Source: Chlorops oryzae (lineage: Eukaryota > Arthropoda > Insecta > Diptera > Chloropidae). From it: a DNA stretch of 64,000 bases. Position 1 is the first letter of the stretch; each line of letters begins with the position of its first letter. The position numbers and the translations under genes are program-made. The notes under the pieces were generated by a model. It saw only the letters and a list, made by a program, of their open reading frames with translations. It was not told the origin of the DNA and made no database searches. The DNA lies in contig CM035806.1 of the NCBI GenBank assembly GCA_020466095.1, positions 127,218,393 to 127,282,392 of the forward strand, in the 5' to 3' direction. Below, piece by piece: positions 32,484 to 43,470 of the stretch.

Positions 32484-35400
32484 TCATAAATTCGGGAGTA
32501 AAACAAGTTTAACTACAGGTCGTTTAATAACGCCCTTAGCCGTTTTGATGCTGACCACTCTTACGCGATTGTCAGAACCGCAATGTACCCTTTCTACTCT
32601 CCCTAAGCGCCATTCGTTGGGAGGGAGATTTTCGTCTTGGATGACGACTAAATCGTTACTCGAGATATCCTTTTGGGGAAATTTCCATTTGTTGCGTTTA
32701 TGTAACTCTTTTAAATATTCTGATTTCCATCTTTTACAAAAATGCTGATAGATTGCTTTAATTTTCTGATAACGATTTACAATGGACATGGGATTGTTTT
32801 CAATTTCAGCGTCTGGCAGAGAGAGAAGTGGACCTCCAATAAGGAAGTGCCCTGGAGTTAACGGTTCTACATCTGTGGGGTCATCGGAGATAGGACTTAA
32901 AGGTCGAGAGTTTAGACATGCCTCAATTCGATGAAGAATCGTGCTGAATTCTTCAAACGTGTATTTAAAATTGCCTGCGAAGCGTCGAAAATGAAATTTG
33001 AAGGATTTGACCCCTGCTTCCCAAAGTCCTCCCATGTGAGGAGCTCCAGGTGGAATAAATTTCCATTCAACTGCTTGACTCAAATATTTATGCTCAACAT
33101 TTGATTTCGTAGCTTTTAGAAATTCCTTAAACTCATTCTTTAATACTCGAGAAGCGCCAACAAAATTTGTACCGTTGTCTGAAAATATTTTCGCTGGACA
33201 GCCTCGCCGGGCTACAAATCGCGCAAAGGCTGCCAAAAACATGGGCGTCGTGAGGTCACTAACTGCTTCAAGATGTATTGCCTTAGTAGCAAAACAAACG
33301 AACAGTGAAACGTAACCTTTTGTTATACTGCATCCTCGACCTCTGTAGCTCTTTATATCAAAAGGACCACAGAAATCGATACCAGTTGACGTGAACGGTC
33401 TAGCAATAGTTACTCGATCTGGAGGCAAGGCAGCCATCAGTTGGCTTTGCACTTTCTTTTTATGGACAAGGCATACCTTACAAGTATTAATAATCGATCT
33501 AATCATGTTTTTAGCCTTCGGAATCCAAAATTGTTGACGTATCAAACGTAACATGAGTTGATTTCCCCCATGTAAACTGATTTCATGAATAAAGATCACA
33601 AACAGACGTGTGAATCGAGCAGAATATGGAAGAATAATAGGAAATTTTTCATTATATCCTAGGGAAAGTGAACGTGATAAACGACTTCCCACTCGGAGCA
33701 CTCCATCAGTATCGAGAAAAGGATTTAAAGGAGTAAGTTTACTTTTGGGATCAACGGGAAGTTTTTTCGACAGTAAAAAATATTCCCTCGCGAAATAAGC
33801 TTTCTGTGCTATTTGAATTAAATAACTTTGAGTGGATTTAATTTCAGCACTTGTAACAGTTTGCGTATGTGAAACCGCACCTTGACTTCGACGTTTCGTG
33901 AAACGAAAAACATACGAAAGCACACGTACTGCACGAGCGAAATTTGAAAATCTATCCATCGGGTCTTCAAAGTTGTGAAAAAATGCATAATTAATTTTAA
34001 TAGCCTTTTGTTCTAAATTGGTGTCGAATGTGGATGAGGAATTCAATTTTGGCCATGCTTCTTCTTCCAATTTTAACCATGAAGGTCCTGTCCACCATAA
34101 TTGATTTTGGACGAGAACTTGACTGTCCATCCCTCTGCTAATCATATCCGCAGGATTGTCATGGGAGTCAACATGAAACCAATTTTCTTGGTTGGTGGTC
34201 TCTAAAATTTTTGATACTCGATTGGCTACAAATGCATTCCATGCACACGGGGGTTTTTGAAGCCACGCGAGAACAATTGTGGAATCAGTCCAACAGAATA
34301 GAGATTTTTTATTTACTTTTAATTCTTCGACTAATGCTCCTATCATTTCGGATAACAAAGTTGCACCACAGAGTTCTAATCGAGGGAGAGAAACAGATTT
34401 GACTGGAGCGACCCGAGATTTTGCAAACATGAGATGTGTTGTAGCACATGGGCCATTTTCTGAACGAATATATATACATGCTCCGAATGCCTTTTCGGAG
34501 GCATCACAAAAAGCATGATATTGAACAGCGGCATTTGGTGAATAATTTACCCATCTTGGTATACGTATTTTATTAATAGATTTATGACTTTCCATGAAAT
34601 CTTTCCATATAAGGAGAAGGTCAGAAGGAATTTTCTCATCCCATTCTATTTTTTTTAACCATAACTGTTGCATGAACATTTTGGCAACGATAACGATAGG
34701 TGAAAGCCATCCTGCGGGATCAAAAAGTTTAGCGATCATGGAAAGAACTTCTCGTTTCGTGTACGAAGATTGATCAGGAAAGGGAGACACTGTGAAGAAA
34801 AAACTATCGGAATTAGCGTTCCAATGGATGCCCAAAGTTTTGGTGGAGCTACAGCCCTCGATTTTTAGAAAATCTTCATTCAATAAATCTGTCACTGGGA
34901 GTGAATTCAAAACTTCTTTACAATTCGATGTCCATTTTCTCATATTGAAACCAACCGAATTGGTCGCCTGAATAAGTTGTTCTAAAGCTTCGAGAGTGTC
35001 TTTTATAGTATGTGCCCCTGCAAGTGCATCATCGACATACATCATTTTTTTCAAAATATTGGAAGCTAATGGAAGAGAATGTTCAACATCATTGGCCAAT
35101 TGGATGAGAGCACGAATTGCCAAATAAGGCGCACAATTAACTCCAAAAGTAACTGTTTTCAGTTCGAACTCTTCTAAGGGATCTGAGGGTGATTCACGAA
35201 AAATAATCCGCTGAAAGGGAGTGTGTGAGTCATGTACTCGTATTTGACGATACATTTTTTCTAAATCTCCATTAAAAACGTAGCGGAAGAATCGCCATTT
35301 CACGATTAAAATAGTGAGATCTTGCTGAAGAGATGGACCTACATGCAGAATGTCATTAAGACTTTTCCCGTTGGTCGACTTGCATGACGCATTGAACACG

Positions 35401-37733
35401 ACACGAACTTTTGTTGTCGTGCTTTCTGGTTTAAATACTGCGTGATGCGGCATATAATAATGAGGAATTTGATCAGGAATAACGACCTTTTCCATATGCC
35501 CTAATTCAAGATATTCCATTATAACCTTATCATATTGTGTCTTCAACTCGGGAGATTTCATTAACCGAAGTTCGTTACGCAAAAATTGTCTCTTAGCAAT
35601 TTCTTTCGACGCCCCTATGCTGTTGGGAAAAGTTTTGAATGGAAGTTGAACAACATAGCGGCCATCAGCAGCACGGGAAGTGGTGTTAACAAACAGATTT
35701 TCACATGCATTTTCTTCTTCAGTTATAAACTTCTTTTTCGGAAGATCCTCAATTTCCCAAAATTGAGTCATTTGTTTATCTAATGAAAGTTCATTAATGG
35801 AAGACAGAAACACTCGGATATTATTAGACGCCTTTGAGATAACAGGCCCCAACAATATCCATCCAAACACTGTATTTTGTGCCATTAAAGAGCCACACGC
35901 ATTTTTCCGAATACCATTAAGTAAAATTAACGGATAAATATCCGCCCCAATAAGAATATCAATTTCGTTGCTTTTCCAGAATTGATTGTCAGCGAGTTTA
36001 AGATCAGAGGGCATTTGGATTTTATTAATATCCAGAGAATAAGTAGGAATATTTTCAGTTAAAAATGGAAGCACGAGTCCTGCAACTTCAATTTTAAGTT
36101 CAGAATTATTGAGAGAGCCTAAAACAAAATTGACTGATTTTAAGGTTTTAGCGGAAATAGTTCTATTAATTCCTGAAACTTGTGCATTCACCTTTTTTTC
36201 TGGGAGTTTTAATAATTGTTGAAGGCGTTCAGTAATGAAAGTGCCTTCCGATCCAGGGTCGATCAGTGCTCTGGCAGGATACGTAACACCATTATGGTAA
36301 ATATGAACCATAGCGGTGCCGAGCAACACTTGACGCGCAGAAATGGCCACGTGAGATTGAACCGTGAAAGTATTTTCGGCCGCAGCACTAGTTGATGCAA
36401 TAGCATCATCCGATTCGATTTGAGAATTCGTTCTTACTTGCGTAGGATGTGCTTGTCTAGAAAAAGATCCATTTCGAGAAGAATTAAAGGAATTATTTTG
36501 TGACGGTATATTGTCACGATGTAACAGAGTGTGATGCCTTTTATGGCACTTCGTACAATTGTGAGCACTGGTACAATTTTTAAAAACATGAGAATTGGCG
36601 AGACAGTTAATGCACAAATTTTGCTGTTTCACTTTATTGAACCGCTCCTGAACGCTAAGTGCTAAGAATTTAGCACAATTTTTTGTTGCGTGCTCCCGAG
36701 ATGAACATACGCAACAACCTGATCTTTCTGTTTTTGCTTGATATGTATTAATTCGATTGCTTTTAGCCGTTTCCGATTGGTGGCCTTTAGAAGTAGACGG
36801 ACCTTGAGACTTAAAATTGGAGGCCGAGTCTGATTTGTCACGAAAATCTGACACGGATTCTAACGTATAAAAACGATTTGTGAGAAACGCATCTAAATCT
36901 GTCCATTTTGGGATTTCAGATTTGTTAGTGAGAGTCTGTTCCCAAAGAGCTAAACTGAGAGTTGGCAATTTGGACGAACATAAGTATGTAAAAATAGCAT
37001 CCCAGCTTTCAACGTCAATTTTATACATTTCCAATGTCGAGATACAATTATTTATTTCACGCTGTAAGCTTTTAAGAGCTGCACTCGACTCACTTGTCAC
37101 CGGTTTGAGATTAAATAAAACCTTAAGCTGACTGTTAACTAGTATGCGTCGATTATCGTATCGGTCTACTAAATTTTTCCATGCTACAACAAAGCCATCA
37201 TGAGTTAGGGGACATTTCCTGACAATTTCATTCGCTTCGCCGCGTGTTTTTTGAAGCAAGTGGTACATTTTCTCGACAGGGGACAAGCGAGTATTTGAGA
37301 TATAAATCGCCGTAAATAAATCTCGAAAAGTCGGCCATGAGAGATAATCTCCTTCAAATATAATAGTATCACACGGAGGTAGTTTCACTTGCGGTTCAAA
37401 ATGATCAGTGGGTATATTAAACCCAGGAAAATTGGTGGTGTCTGATACGTTCAACGATTTCGAAGAAATTTCTTCCATCTCCGAAACACACTTCAGATAC
37501 GCAGCATAACTGCCTTTATGTTGAGTTTTTAACGCATTTATTTCATCACTGGTTTTGCCCTTTTTAGTTGCATTTTGAAGAGCGCAGTGATATTCTCGTT
37601 TGAGCGCATCCCATAAGGATTGAAGTTCCTTTTTTTGAATTTCAATGGTGAAATTAGTGTGAGCGGCTTTAGGAAGTTCATCGAAAGCGTCGACGAAATC
37701 AGTGATTTGGGTACACAATGTAGAAAACGACAT
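32484..37733 (-). CDS. BEL/Pao gag-pol polyprotein, 1749 aa, intact
   Basis: A single uninterrupted frame from ATG at 37733. Order by residue: gag/DUF1759-like capsid (about 1-330, with FEGDYLSWPTFRDLF); CCHC knuckles (338-410; CINCLANSHVFKNC, CTKCHKRHHTLLH); retropepsin of the DUF1758 type (about 487; ARALIDPGSEGTFI); reverse transcriptase (about 760-960; VRVVFNASCKSTNGKS, catalytic MMYVDDALAG near 897); RNase H (FCDASEKAFGACIY near 1072); integrase with a zinc region (HEISLHGG...CKVC, about 1382-1425), catalytic DFCGPFD (1453), FSDNGTNFVG (1515) and GLWEAGVKSFK (1568), and a C-terminal DUF5641-like part. Capsid assembly, reverse transcription and integration could all be encoded. Length fits the family. 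Confidence 0.95.
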   Translation of the reverse strand: MSFSTLCTQITDFVDAFDELPKAAHTNFTIEIQKKELQSLWDALKREYHCALQNATKKGKTSDEINALKTQHKGSYAAYLKCVSEMEEISSKSLNVSDTTNFPGFNIPTDHFEPQVKLPPCDTIIFEGDYLSWPTFRDLFTAIYISNTRLSPVEKMYHLLQKTRGEANEIVRKCPLTHDGFVVAWKNLVDRYDNRRILVNSQLKVLFNLKPVTSESSAALKSLQREINNCISTLEMYKIDVESWDAIFTYLCSSKLPTLSLALWEQTLTNKSEIPKWTDLDAFLTNRFYTLESVSDFRDKSDSASNFKSQGPSTSKGHQSETAKSNRINTYQAKTERSGCCVCSSREHATKNCAKFLALSVQERFNKVKQQNLCINCLANSHVFKNCTSAHNCTKCHKRHHTLLHRDNIPSQNNSFNSSRNGSFSRQAHPTQVRTNSQIESDDAIASTSAAAENTFTVQSHVAISARQVLLGTAMVHIYHNGVTYPARALIDPGSEGTFITERLQQLLKLPEKKVNAQVSGINRTISAKTLKSVNFVLGSLNNSELKIEVAGLVLPFLTENIPTYSLDINKIQMPSDLKLADNQFWKSNEIDILIGADIYPLILLNGIRKNACGSLMAQNTVFGWILLGPVISKASNNIRVFLSSINELSLDKQMTQFWEIEDLPKKKFITEEENACENLFVNTTSRAADGRYVVQLPFKTFPNSIGASKEIAKRQFLRNELRLMKSPELKTQYDKVIMEYLELGHMEKVVIPDQIPHYYMPHHAVFKPESTTTKVRVVFNASCKSTNGKSLNDILHVGPSLQQDLTILIVKWRFFRYVFNGDLEKMYRQIRVHDSHTPFQRIIFRESPSDPLEEFELKTVTFGVNCAPYLAIRALIQLANDVEHSLPLASNILKKMMYVDDALAGAHTIKDTLEALEQLIQATNSVGFNMRKWTSNCKEVLNSLPVTDLLNEDFLKIEGCSSTKTLGIHWNANSDSFFFTVSPFPDQSSYTKREVLSMIAKLFDPAGWLSPIVIVAKMFMQQLWLKKIEWDEKIPSDLLLIWKDFMESHKSINKIRIPRWVNYSPNAAVQYHAFCDASEKAFGACIYIRSENGPCATTHLMFAKSRVAPVKSVSLPRLELCGATLLSEMIGALVEELKVNKKSLFCWTDSTIVLAWLQKPPCAWNAFVANRVSKILETTNQENWFHVDSHDNPADMISRGMDSQVLVQNQLWWTGPSWLKLEEEAWPKLNSSSTFDTNLEQKAIKINYAFFHNFEDPMDRFSNFARAVRVLSYVFRFTKRRSQGAVSHTQTVTSAEIKSTQSYLIQIAQKAYFAREYFLLSKKLPVDPKSKLTPLNPFLDTDGVLRVGSRLSRSLSLGYNEKFPIILPYSARFTRLFVIFIHEISLHGGNQLMLRLIRQQFWIPKAKNMIRSIINTCKVCLVHKKKVQSQLMAALPPDRVTIARPFTSTGIDFCGPFDIKSYRGRGCSITKGYVSLFVCFATKAIHLEAVSDLTTPMFLAAFARFVARRGCPAKIFSDNGTNFVGASRVLKNEFKEFLKATKSNVEHKYLSQAVEWKFIPPGAPHMGGLWEAGVKSFKFHFRRFAGNFKYTFEEFSTILHRIEACLNSRPLSPISDDPTDVEPLTPGHFLIGGPLLSLPDAEIENNPMSIVNRYQKIKAIYQHFCKRWKSEYLKELHKRNKWKFPQKDISSNDLVVIQDENLPPNEWRLGRVERVHCGSDNRVRVVSIKTAKGVIKRPVVKLVLLPNL

Positions 37734-38482
37734 TTTAAACTATTTAATGCTGACCAATGAGAAAAAAATAATTTGAATTTCTATTAAACTAGTGCAAGAA
37801 TTTAGTGCAAGCGAATACAAAAATTTGCCCACTGTGCGAATCACCGGCTGATCTGAACACTTTCACTCAAATTTCTTTTTTTTAAAAGTCAATGCACTTG
37901 TCCGCGCAGACGACTTAGTGAAAGAACAAATTGCTTTTCTCTTTTCCACTAACGAACAGCGGCTTGAGTTTTCTTCTTCGCTTTGCACTTATTCTTTCCA
38001 CGTTTGGCGCTCAGGCTTTTTTTTTTTTTTTTTTTTTTTTTTTTGTAAGTATATAGAAAAACGACCAGTGGCGGGCTTTAGGTGCGTTGTTAACGTTATA
38101 TGTATATGTAAGTATAGGAATTTCGCGGGTTTTTTGGCTAACGGAAAAGTACCGCTCAAAGGAACCTAATGTTCCGTTTTGAGTGAAAATCACTGAGAAT
38201 TTAATATCTACTGTACCGGCACTTTTCAAAATTTTTAATTTAAGCTTTTACTTTTCACGGGGGGGAAATACCAAAAAACACCAAAATTAATTGAAATGCA
38301 CGCACCTGGCTATACAATGAGTGATGAGAAGAGATGAGATGTGTTGTTGTTGTTGTAGATGATGTTGTAATAAGATGTTGGTATGCAAATTCTCAAAACC
38401 GGTTTCCAATTCCTGCAGTGAGAAAAAGAATCAGCAAATAGGGTTGCGACGAATATTCGATATAAATTTCAATTTCCGGAGA

Positions 38483-38499
38483 TCCGGCTCGAAGGACCA
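38483..38499 (-). promoter_or_regulatory. Primer-binding site (tRNA-Tyr type)
   Basis: Coding-strand TGGTCCTTCGAGCCGGA lies one base downstream of the 5' LTR. It is the complement of TCCGGCTCGAAGGACCA, the conserved 3' end of eukaryotic tRNA-Tyr including CCA, so minus-strand DNA synthesis would be primed by that tRNA. Confidence 0.8.
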
Positions 38500-38500
38500 A

Positions 38501-38982
38501 TAAATAGCTCAGTACGTATATTTCGGGAGGCAGGGAATAGCCGAGAATAGAAAAGAGAAGAAATACACGATTTTGCAGAAATATAAAGTTTCTTTATTGT
38601 GAGGAATTATGGGAGAATTCTTACTTGTGTGGTTTGAATGTGATCGTCGCCGTTCTTTGATGATTCGGAGATATATGCTTCGTCGAGTAATTAAATTAAG
38701 TAAAGTTTGAACTCGAGATAATAAATTGAAATAAATTACTTTGAAAGTCAATTAATTTGGAGATAAAAATATATGAAAACGATTTAACTATGATCGCGGG
38801 AAAATATTGAGCAAGCCTTGATACGTTCGTATTCACGTTCGATACAAGAATCAAACTTTTCGGCGCAGATGCAACGCATGATATGCAATTCTTTGGCAAC
38901 TTGTTGCAGATAGCCGATGGTTGCATTTTAATATATGGAGGGAAACTGTTCTACGCACTGCAATAGGACGTCTGCATGAACA
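38501..38982 (-). repeat. 5' LTR of BEL
   Basis: On the coding strand it begins TGTTCATGCAGACG and ends GAGCTATTTA. No difference from the other LTR was found by reading both. Promoter and poly(A) elements should lie here, but I do not assign them. Confidence 0.93.
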
Positions 38983-38987
38983 GAGCG

Positions 38988-39856
38988 TTTTTTGTGAGAC
39001 AACCTTCATATAAGAAGGCGCATAACCATATGAAAAGCTTTTATTTCATGTTTGCAGACTACAAATAATATGAAGGTAGCAAAAACGTCTCATCTGATTG
39101 ATCTGCTTTACATAACTGTTCGTATTGTTTTTGTTAGTAATTTTAGTTTGTGCGACTGGCTAAGACCTTCTCGGAATGGGAAAGATATCGATACTTATAG
39201 ACAATCTTTGACACATATTTTGGTTGGATTAGGTTGGAACCAATGTTCGGAGAATTCTGCACGAATGTGAAAAGTAGGGTGGCACAGGCATGTAAATTCG
39301 AATAACCGGAACTTCAAATTATAGTAAATTAGAAATATGAAAGATGATTAATCTCAGATGAATTATGGGGATTGCAGAATAAAAGTGTGATATTCTAGAA
39401 TATCTTTACAAAATTTTCAAATATTTTTTTCAGTTGCCGAAATATTCCGGGGGGGGGGGGGTGTATTGGCCCCTCCAATAAAATTTTTGGAGGGGAAAAA
39501 AGTGCCTTGCGCCCCCATAGTTGCCGCGCCTGTGCGCAGTTCATGAACTTTTCATGCGTAAATAAAAGCTGCAGTGGAGAGAAACCGATGCGCCTTCTTA
39601 TATGAAGGTTGTCTCACAAAAAACGCTCTGTGTCGGAAATTCCTTGGAAATACAAATTTTTTTTTATTGTTTCTGAAACGCAGCTCAATGGTCTACATAA
39701 TAATGTACAATTGGTTATTTTTTTAGCTCCGGCTCTATATACAAATCGCAAATGTTTATTTAAATTCGAATTTCCGAACAATTTTTTTCAGTGTATACTA
39801 TTTTTCGAATTTTAATTTTTTTCTTCATTTATTCTTAAACGAGTAAAGAAAGAACT
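38988..39856. repeat. Spacer and right arm of the foldback repeat
   Basis: ACCTTCATATAAGAAGGCGC (39002) recurs inverted near 39590, and the arm continues to 39856 where the N gap begins. The spacer (about 39030-39585) has no gene. It includes a G12 tract near 39450 and CTTGCGCCCCCATAG. Confidence 0.8.
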
Positions 39857-39956
39857 NNNNNNNNNNNNNNNNNNNNNNNNNNNNNNNNNNNNNNNNNNNN
39901 NNNNNNNNNNNNNNNNNNNNNNNNNNNNNNNNNNNNNNNNNNNNNNNNNNNNNNNN
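39857..39956. other. Assembly gap (100 N)
   Basis: Exactly 100 N, a conventional placeholder, so true length is unknown. It interrupts the right arm of a palindrome and the left end of a hAT element, both hard to assemble. Confidence 0.95.
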
Positions 39957-40419
39957 AAAATCAGTCTTTATTCATTTGACAAGCACAAAAAACAAAATAA
40001 CACCTCAGTAACAAAAAAAAAAAACTTAATAATCAAAATTAAAAAGCTTTATATTATAAGCTTAAAATAGCAGCTTATCAGCATTTTTTCCGAGGAGATT
40101 TGATCGTCGTTCAGTATACAGTTGACCGGCAGCGCTAAAGAGTTGTTCGCTGGCCACGCTTGTTGGAGGGGCAGATAAATATTTCTCGGCCATGCGTTTA
40201 ATGTTGAAAAATTTTGTGCAATTGTGCAAAAATTTACGGCAATAATTCACTAGTGTAAAAGGTCTCAATGAAGCAATTGAAAATCTATCGTGACTTTTTT
40301 ACTTCCATTAAAATGCAAAAATATTCGGCTAATATATTCGGCTTTTTCCAGCCGAAGCCGAAGATTAAGAATTGACCGATTATGCCGATTACCGAAGCCG
40401 AACCTTCGGTCGGACACTA
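39957..40419 (-). mobile_element. hAT transposon end with transposase C-terminus
   Basis: The right terminus ...CTTCGGTCGGACACTA (40419) has the same inverted end as the MITE at 26798. The other end is in or beyond the gap. It is inserted in the 3' part of the P-like transposase gene: the P frame (CSEAAELISS) runs directly into the hAT terminus. Confidence 0.85.
40062..40268 (-). pseudogene. hAT transposase C-terminal dimerisation domain
   Basis: The minus-strand frame holds AEKYLSAPPTSVASEQLFSA followed by AGQLYTERRSNLLGKNADKLL, the typical hAT C-terminal dimerisation motif, ending in the usual leucine-rich stretch. Upstream coding sequence is absent: the frame runs toward the terminus at 40419 without the catalytic core, so this element is itself internally deleted. 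Confidence 0.88.
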
Positions 40420-42645
40420 CTAATAAGCTCAGCTGCCTCTGAGCAAATGTGCATTTTACGAAACTTGGAGTAAAACCAACCACATGCATAATTAAATGCA
40501 TTTTCCTGCAAACAAAGAAAAGGCTCGTCATTGAGCTTGAACTGAAATTGCTGCATAAAGGTCCGTTGAGGCGAAACTAAGCTTTGAAAATTTTCCCATG
40601 CTCCTATCGAATTTTCCTTCTGTTGGGAGTTAATGTGGTTGGTATTGAAAAAGGGTCCGTCTTCACAAGACTTTTCAGGTTCGCAATTACCGCGTTTGAC
40701 CGTATTTAATAAATTTAGAGCCCAGCGCTTTTGAAAAAGCCTCGAAAACAAATACGCGGTTATTCTACCCCTTGACCCCCCCCCCCCCCCCCCCGAGAAC
40801 TAATTTTCCCAAAGAAATGTTCTAAGCCGTCCTGGTTAAGTTTTCTAGTAAAAACTAATGGAAACCCAAACTTATTCAAATATTCCCACAAAAGTAAAAG
40901 GCTATTTATGTTCAAAATCCACCCATCTATATAAGAAAAAGTATTTTTAATATCTGAGCCATTTGCACTATGAATCTTCATGGAATTGAGTAATTGTCTT
41001 GCGCTAAGCAAGAAATCTTTCTGTTGAACGGACCCACAAAACGCCTTTTTAAAAGTTGTCATGCAATTTGAAGCTCTACTATTAAAAATGTCAAAAATAT
41101 TATTTATAAATAAAACAAATGACGCTGTGTTGGGAAGCGTACGAGCTTGTGAGCTTTCTAAAGTTCCTGAGCTATATAAAGTATTTAGCCCTGCCGCTAC
41201 TGTATTGCTAAAAATTTGACTAGCTAAACAGACTTCCATTTTTTGAAAATTGTTGGGCCTAATATGTTCTAACTTAAGCTTAGGAGCACAACGAACTACA
41301 AGTTGGGAATCAATATTAAAAAAAGTAACTATGTCAATCCAGCTGACATCCGCGGAATCGAAGTTTATAATGCTTTTCCTATTCTGAAAACAATTCCTAG
41401 TACTTTTCAGTAAATGTGGTGCGTCAAAGAAGAAGAAAATTTTTGAAAAACCTACATTAAAAAAAGGACGATCTATTGAAACTCCTAAATTTTAAGCTAG
41501 GCCCACAAAATTTTTGCCTTTGTCACATACAAAATGACAAGGCACTAAACCTATTTCTTCAAGGTGTCCTACGGCTTCTAGTACATATTTTTCTAAAACA
41601 TTGCTTTTACAAGGCCCACTAGTAAAAAAATAGGCAAATGGCTGTCGCCAAAATTTCCCACCTATGCTTTGCACCATAAAAGTTAATACACTAACATCAT
41701 GTTTGCTGTTCTATTTTCATCGCCGAAATCCTCCAAACCAACTATTTTGTCGAGCGTTATATCGAAGACAAGGAATTTTTTCAGTGACATTTCATCACAT
41801 GAAATTGAAACAAATTTTTGCTCTGACGTTAGGATTTTAACGCGGAATTCTAAGACTCTCAAAGAAGTTGAATTAAAACCTGGATCTTTTGGCCAATCTG
41901 AAACGTATCGACGAAGAACACGCTCAGAAGGCAAATGAAATCTTTCTTTCAAGTACCGATATGCGGACGGGGACAAGAAAAATATTCCTAATGCTAAATT
42001 TTTCACGTCGGTACCATACCTAAATCCCTGGGGCACAACACCTATATTCTTTAAGCTGTTACGAACAATAACAGCTTCTTCTTGCGATAATTTTTTTCAA
42101 ATGTCGATTAAAAAATCGTTCTCGGACCACGAATTCACTTTCTCTATTTCCAAAACCCTTTCCTTTAAAGACCTATTTTCTAGCTTCAATCTTTTACAAT
42201 TCCTATTCGCTAATTCTAGCCCCCGCTTTAATTCGCATATTGTTTCGCTATCTTTTGTTAACTTGACCTGCTTCCACGTCATTCCTATCTTTTCGAATGA
42301 GATTCTTTTGAATCAAGCTAATATTGTCACTTTAGGTAAATTTTGATCTGGAACCGCCGACCTCTTTAACTGCTTCCCGCTCCTCATTTCTTCCGAAAAG
42401 TGGCACTCGCAGGCTAACACATTTCTTGGAATTGACGTCGATGAAACTCCCAAGGCTGCTATCCAAGTTTGTCTCCTATCAAAATAACAGAAGGCAAATT
42501 AACATCAACGAAAGAAAAATATGTACAAATAGTAAGAAATTTCTTTTATTATTTCTTACCTTTCGCCATCGGTAACGTCGTTAGGAAATCCGTATAGATG
42601 CTTCGGGGACTTGCAGTCCAGAATACACCTCTTCGCCTTTGGCAT
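40420..42645 (-). pseudogene. P-element/THAP9-like transposase, inactivated
   Basis: Exon 1 (42645-42561) encodes MPKAKRCILDCKSPKHLYGF, the start of a THAP zinc finger. An 85-90 bp intron with GTAAGA/TTGATAG borders follows. Exon 2 supplies the W, CECHFSEE and AVPDQ parts of the finger, then an in-frame TGA (about 42317), a coiled coil (42282-42100), another TGA, and the conserved domain: LSPSAYRYLKERFHLPS (41990-41940), FVSISCDEMSLKK, a frameshift near 41685, FWRQPFAYFFTSGPC, a stop at 41492, FDAPHLLKSTRNCF, and TRKLNQDGLEHFFGKI (to about 40800). A C19 tract (40776-40794) disrupts the next block. NAFNYACGWF ends it before the hAT. DNA binding and DDE-type transposition would have been its job. 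Confidence 0.87.
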
Positions 42646-42729
42646 CTTTCTCCTTTCTTCTGTTAATAAAAGAATAAAAAACTCCAACTATATTAGATTT
42701 TTTGTTTAATTTTAATTTCGCTTAAAAAC

Positions 42730-43470
42730 CATATAGAACTATAGGTCTAACTCTTCTTCTTCCTAATCCCTGCAATGTGTTAGAGCTACGCTGCTTCAAC
42801 ATAGGCATATAGCATGAGGAAAAGAGAAGCACGCTATGGCAGCGAAATCTTTAGCTCTGCTGTGGTGAAAAGCATTGCCACTTGTATTTTTAATTTTGGG
42901 CGATTTTCGAGTGCATTACATATAAAATATCTACCAAACTCATAAAATGCCATGAAAAGCTTGAAAAACATAAAACTAATCAAGGATTTTCAATATTAAG
43001 GAGAAATAGAAATTGTTCTTTTAGTCCTACCTTGTCCACATAACTTTTTGATCACACTGTTTCAGCAAAAATACTAAATTCTATGTACAATCAAATTCCT
43101 AGCCGTAGTCAAAAAAGTATGTCAATTTATTACAAAATGAAAACATTCGTGCACATTGAGCAAAAACATATCGTAATACATTTATTAAAGTTTCAATTAT
43201 GAACTTTTCAAGCAATATAAAAAACAGAGCCGACGCCGTGTTTCTTTTATAATTTTCTTGCCAGTGGCATCATAGTGCCACTTTTTGTCTGCTCGTATTG
43301 TTGTTGGTAGCTTTCTGGTGAATTTCTCGAAAGAGTTGAATTCCCTATTCCTGCTTAAGGTTTTTGTTGGTAGCTTTTTGGTGAATTTCTCGAAAGAGTT
43401 GAGTTTCCTATCCCTGCCTAATGGGGAGTTTCTTATTAGACGTCGTCAGTTAGACCTACAGTCCTACATG
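42730..43470. mobile_element. 0.75 kb repeat family, copy D
   Basis: 741 bp from CATATAGAACTATAGG to ACAGTCCTACATG, inverted relative to copy A, flanked by TTAAAAAC at 42722-42729 and 43471-43478. The duplicate region at 46.6-47.7 kb has the uninterrupted site (CGCTTAAAAGCTATCGAG at about 47184), so this insertion came after or independently of that duplication. The terminal part near 43440 is shortened (TTAGACGTCGTCAG). Confidence 0.93.

Larger units (their letters stand above)
30767..38982 (-). mobile_element. Complete, apparently young BEL/Pao LTR retrotransposon
   Basis: Two 482 bp LTRs (30767-31248, 38501-38982) read as identical. They are flanked by the 5 bp duplication GAGCG (30762-30766, 38983-38987). 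A tRNA-Tyr-type primer site and a purine tract are in place, and gag-pol is open for 1749 codons. These are the hallmarks of a recent insertion. Unusually, 31490-32456, between pol and the 3' LTR, holds a second partial gag-protease. The leader contains a T28 tract on the plus strand (38017-38044). Confidence 0.95.

Noticed and set aside
38017..38044. T28 tract as the poly(A) tail of a retrocopy
   Set aside because: It lies in the untranslated leader of BEL with no retrocopy sequence beside it.
40776..40794. C19 tract read as a poly-glycine segment of the P-like transposase
   Set aside because: The tract is probably variable in length and breaks the reading frame; it is a lesion or assembly uncertainty, not a domain.
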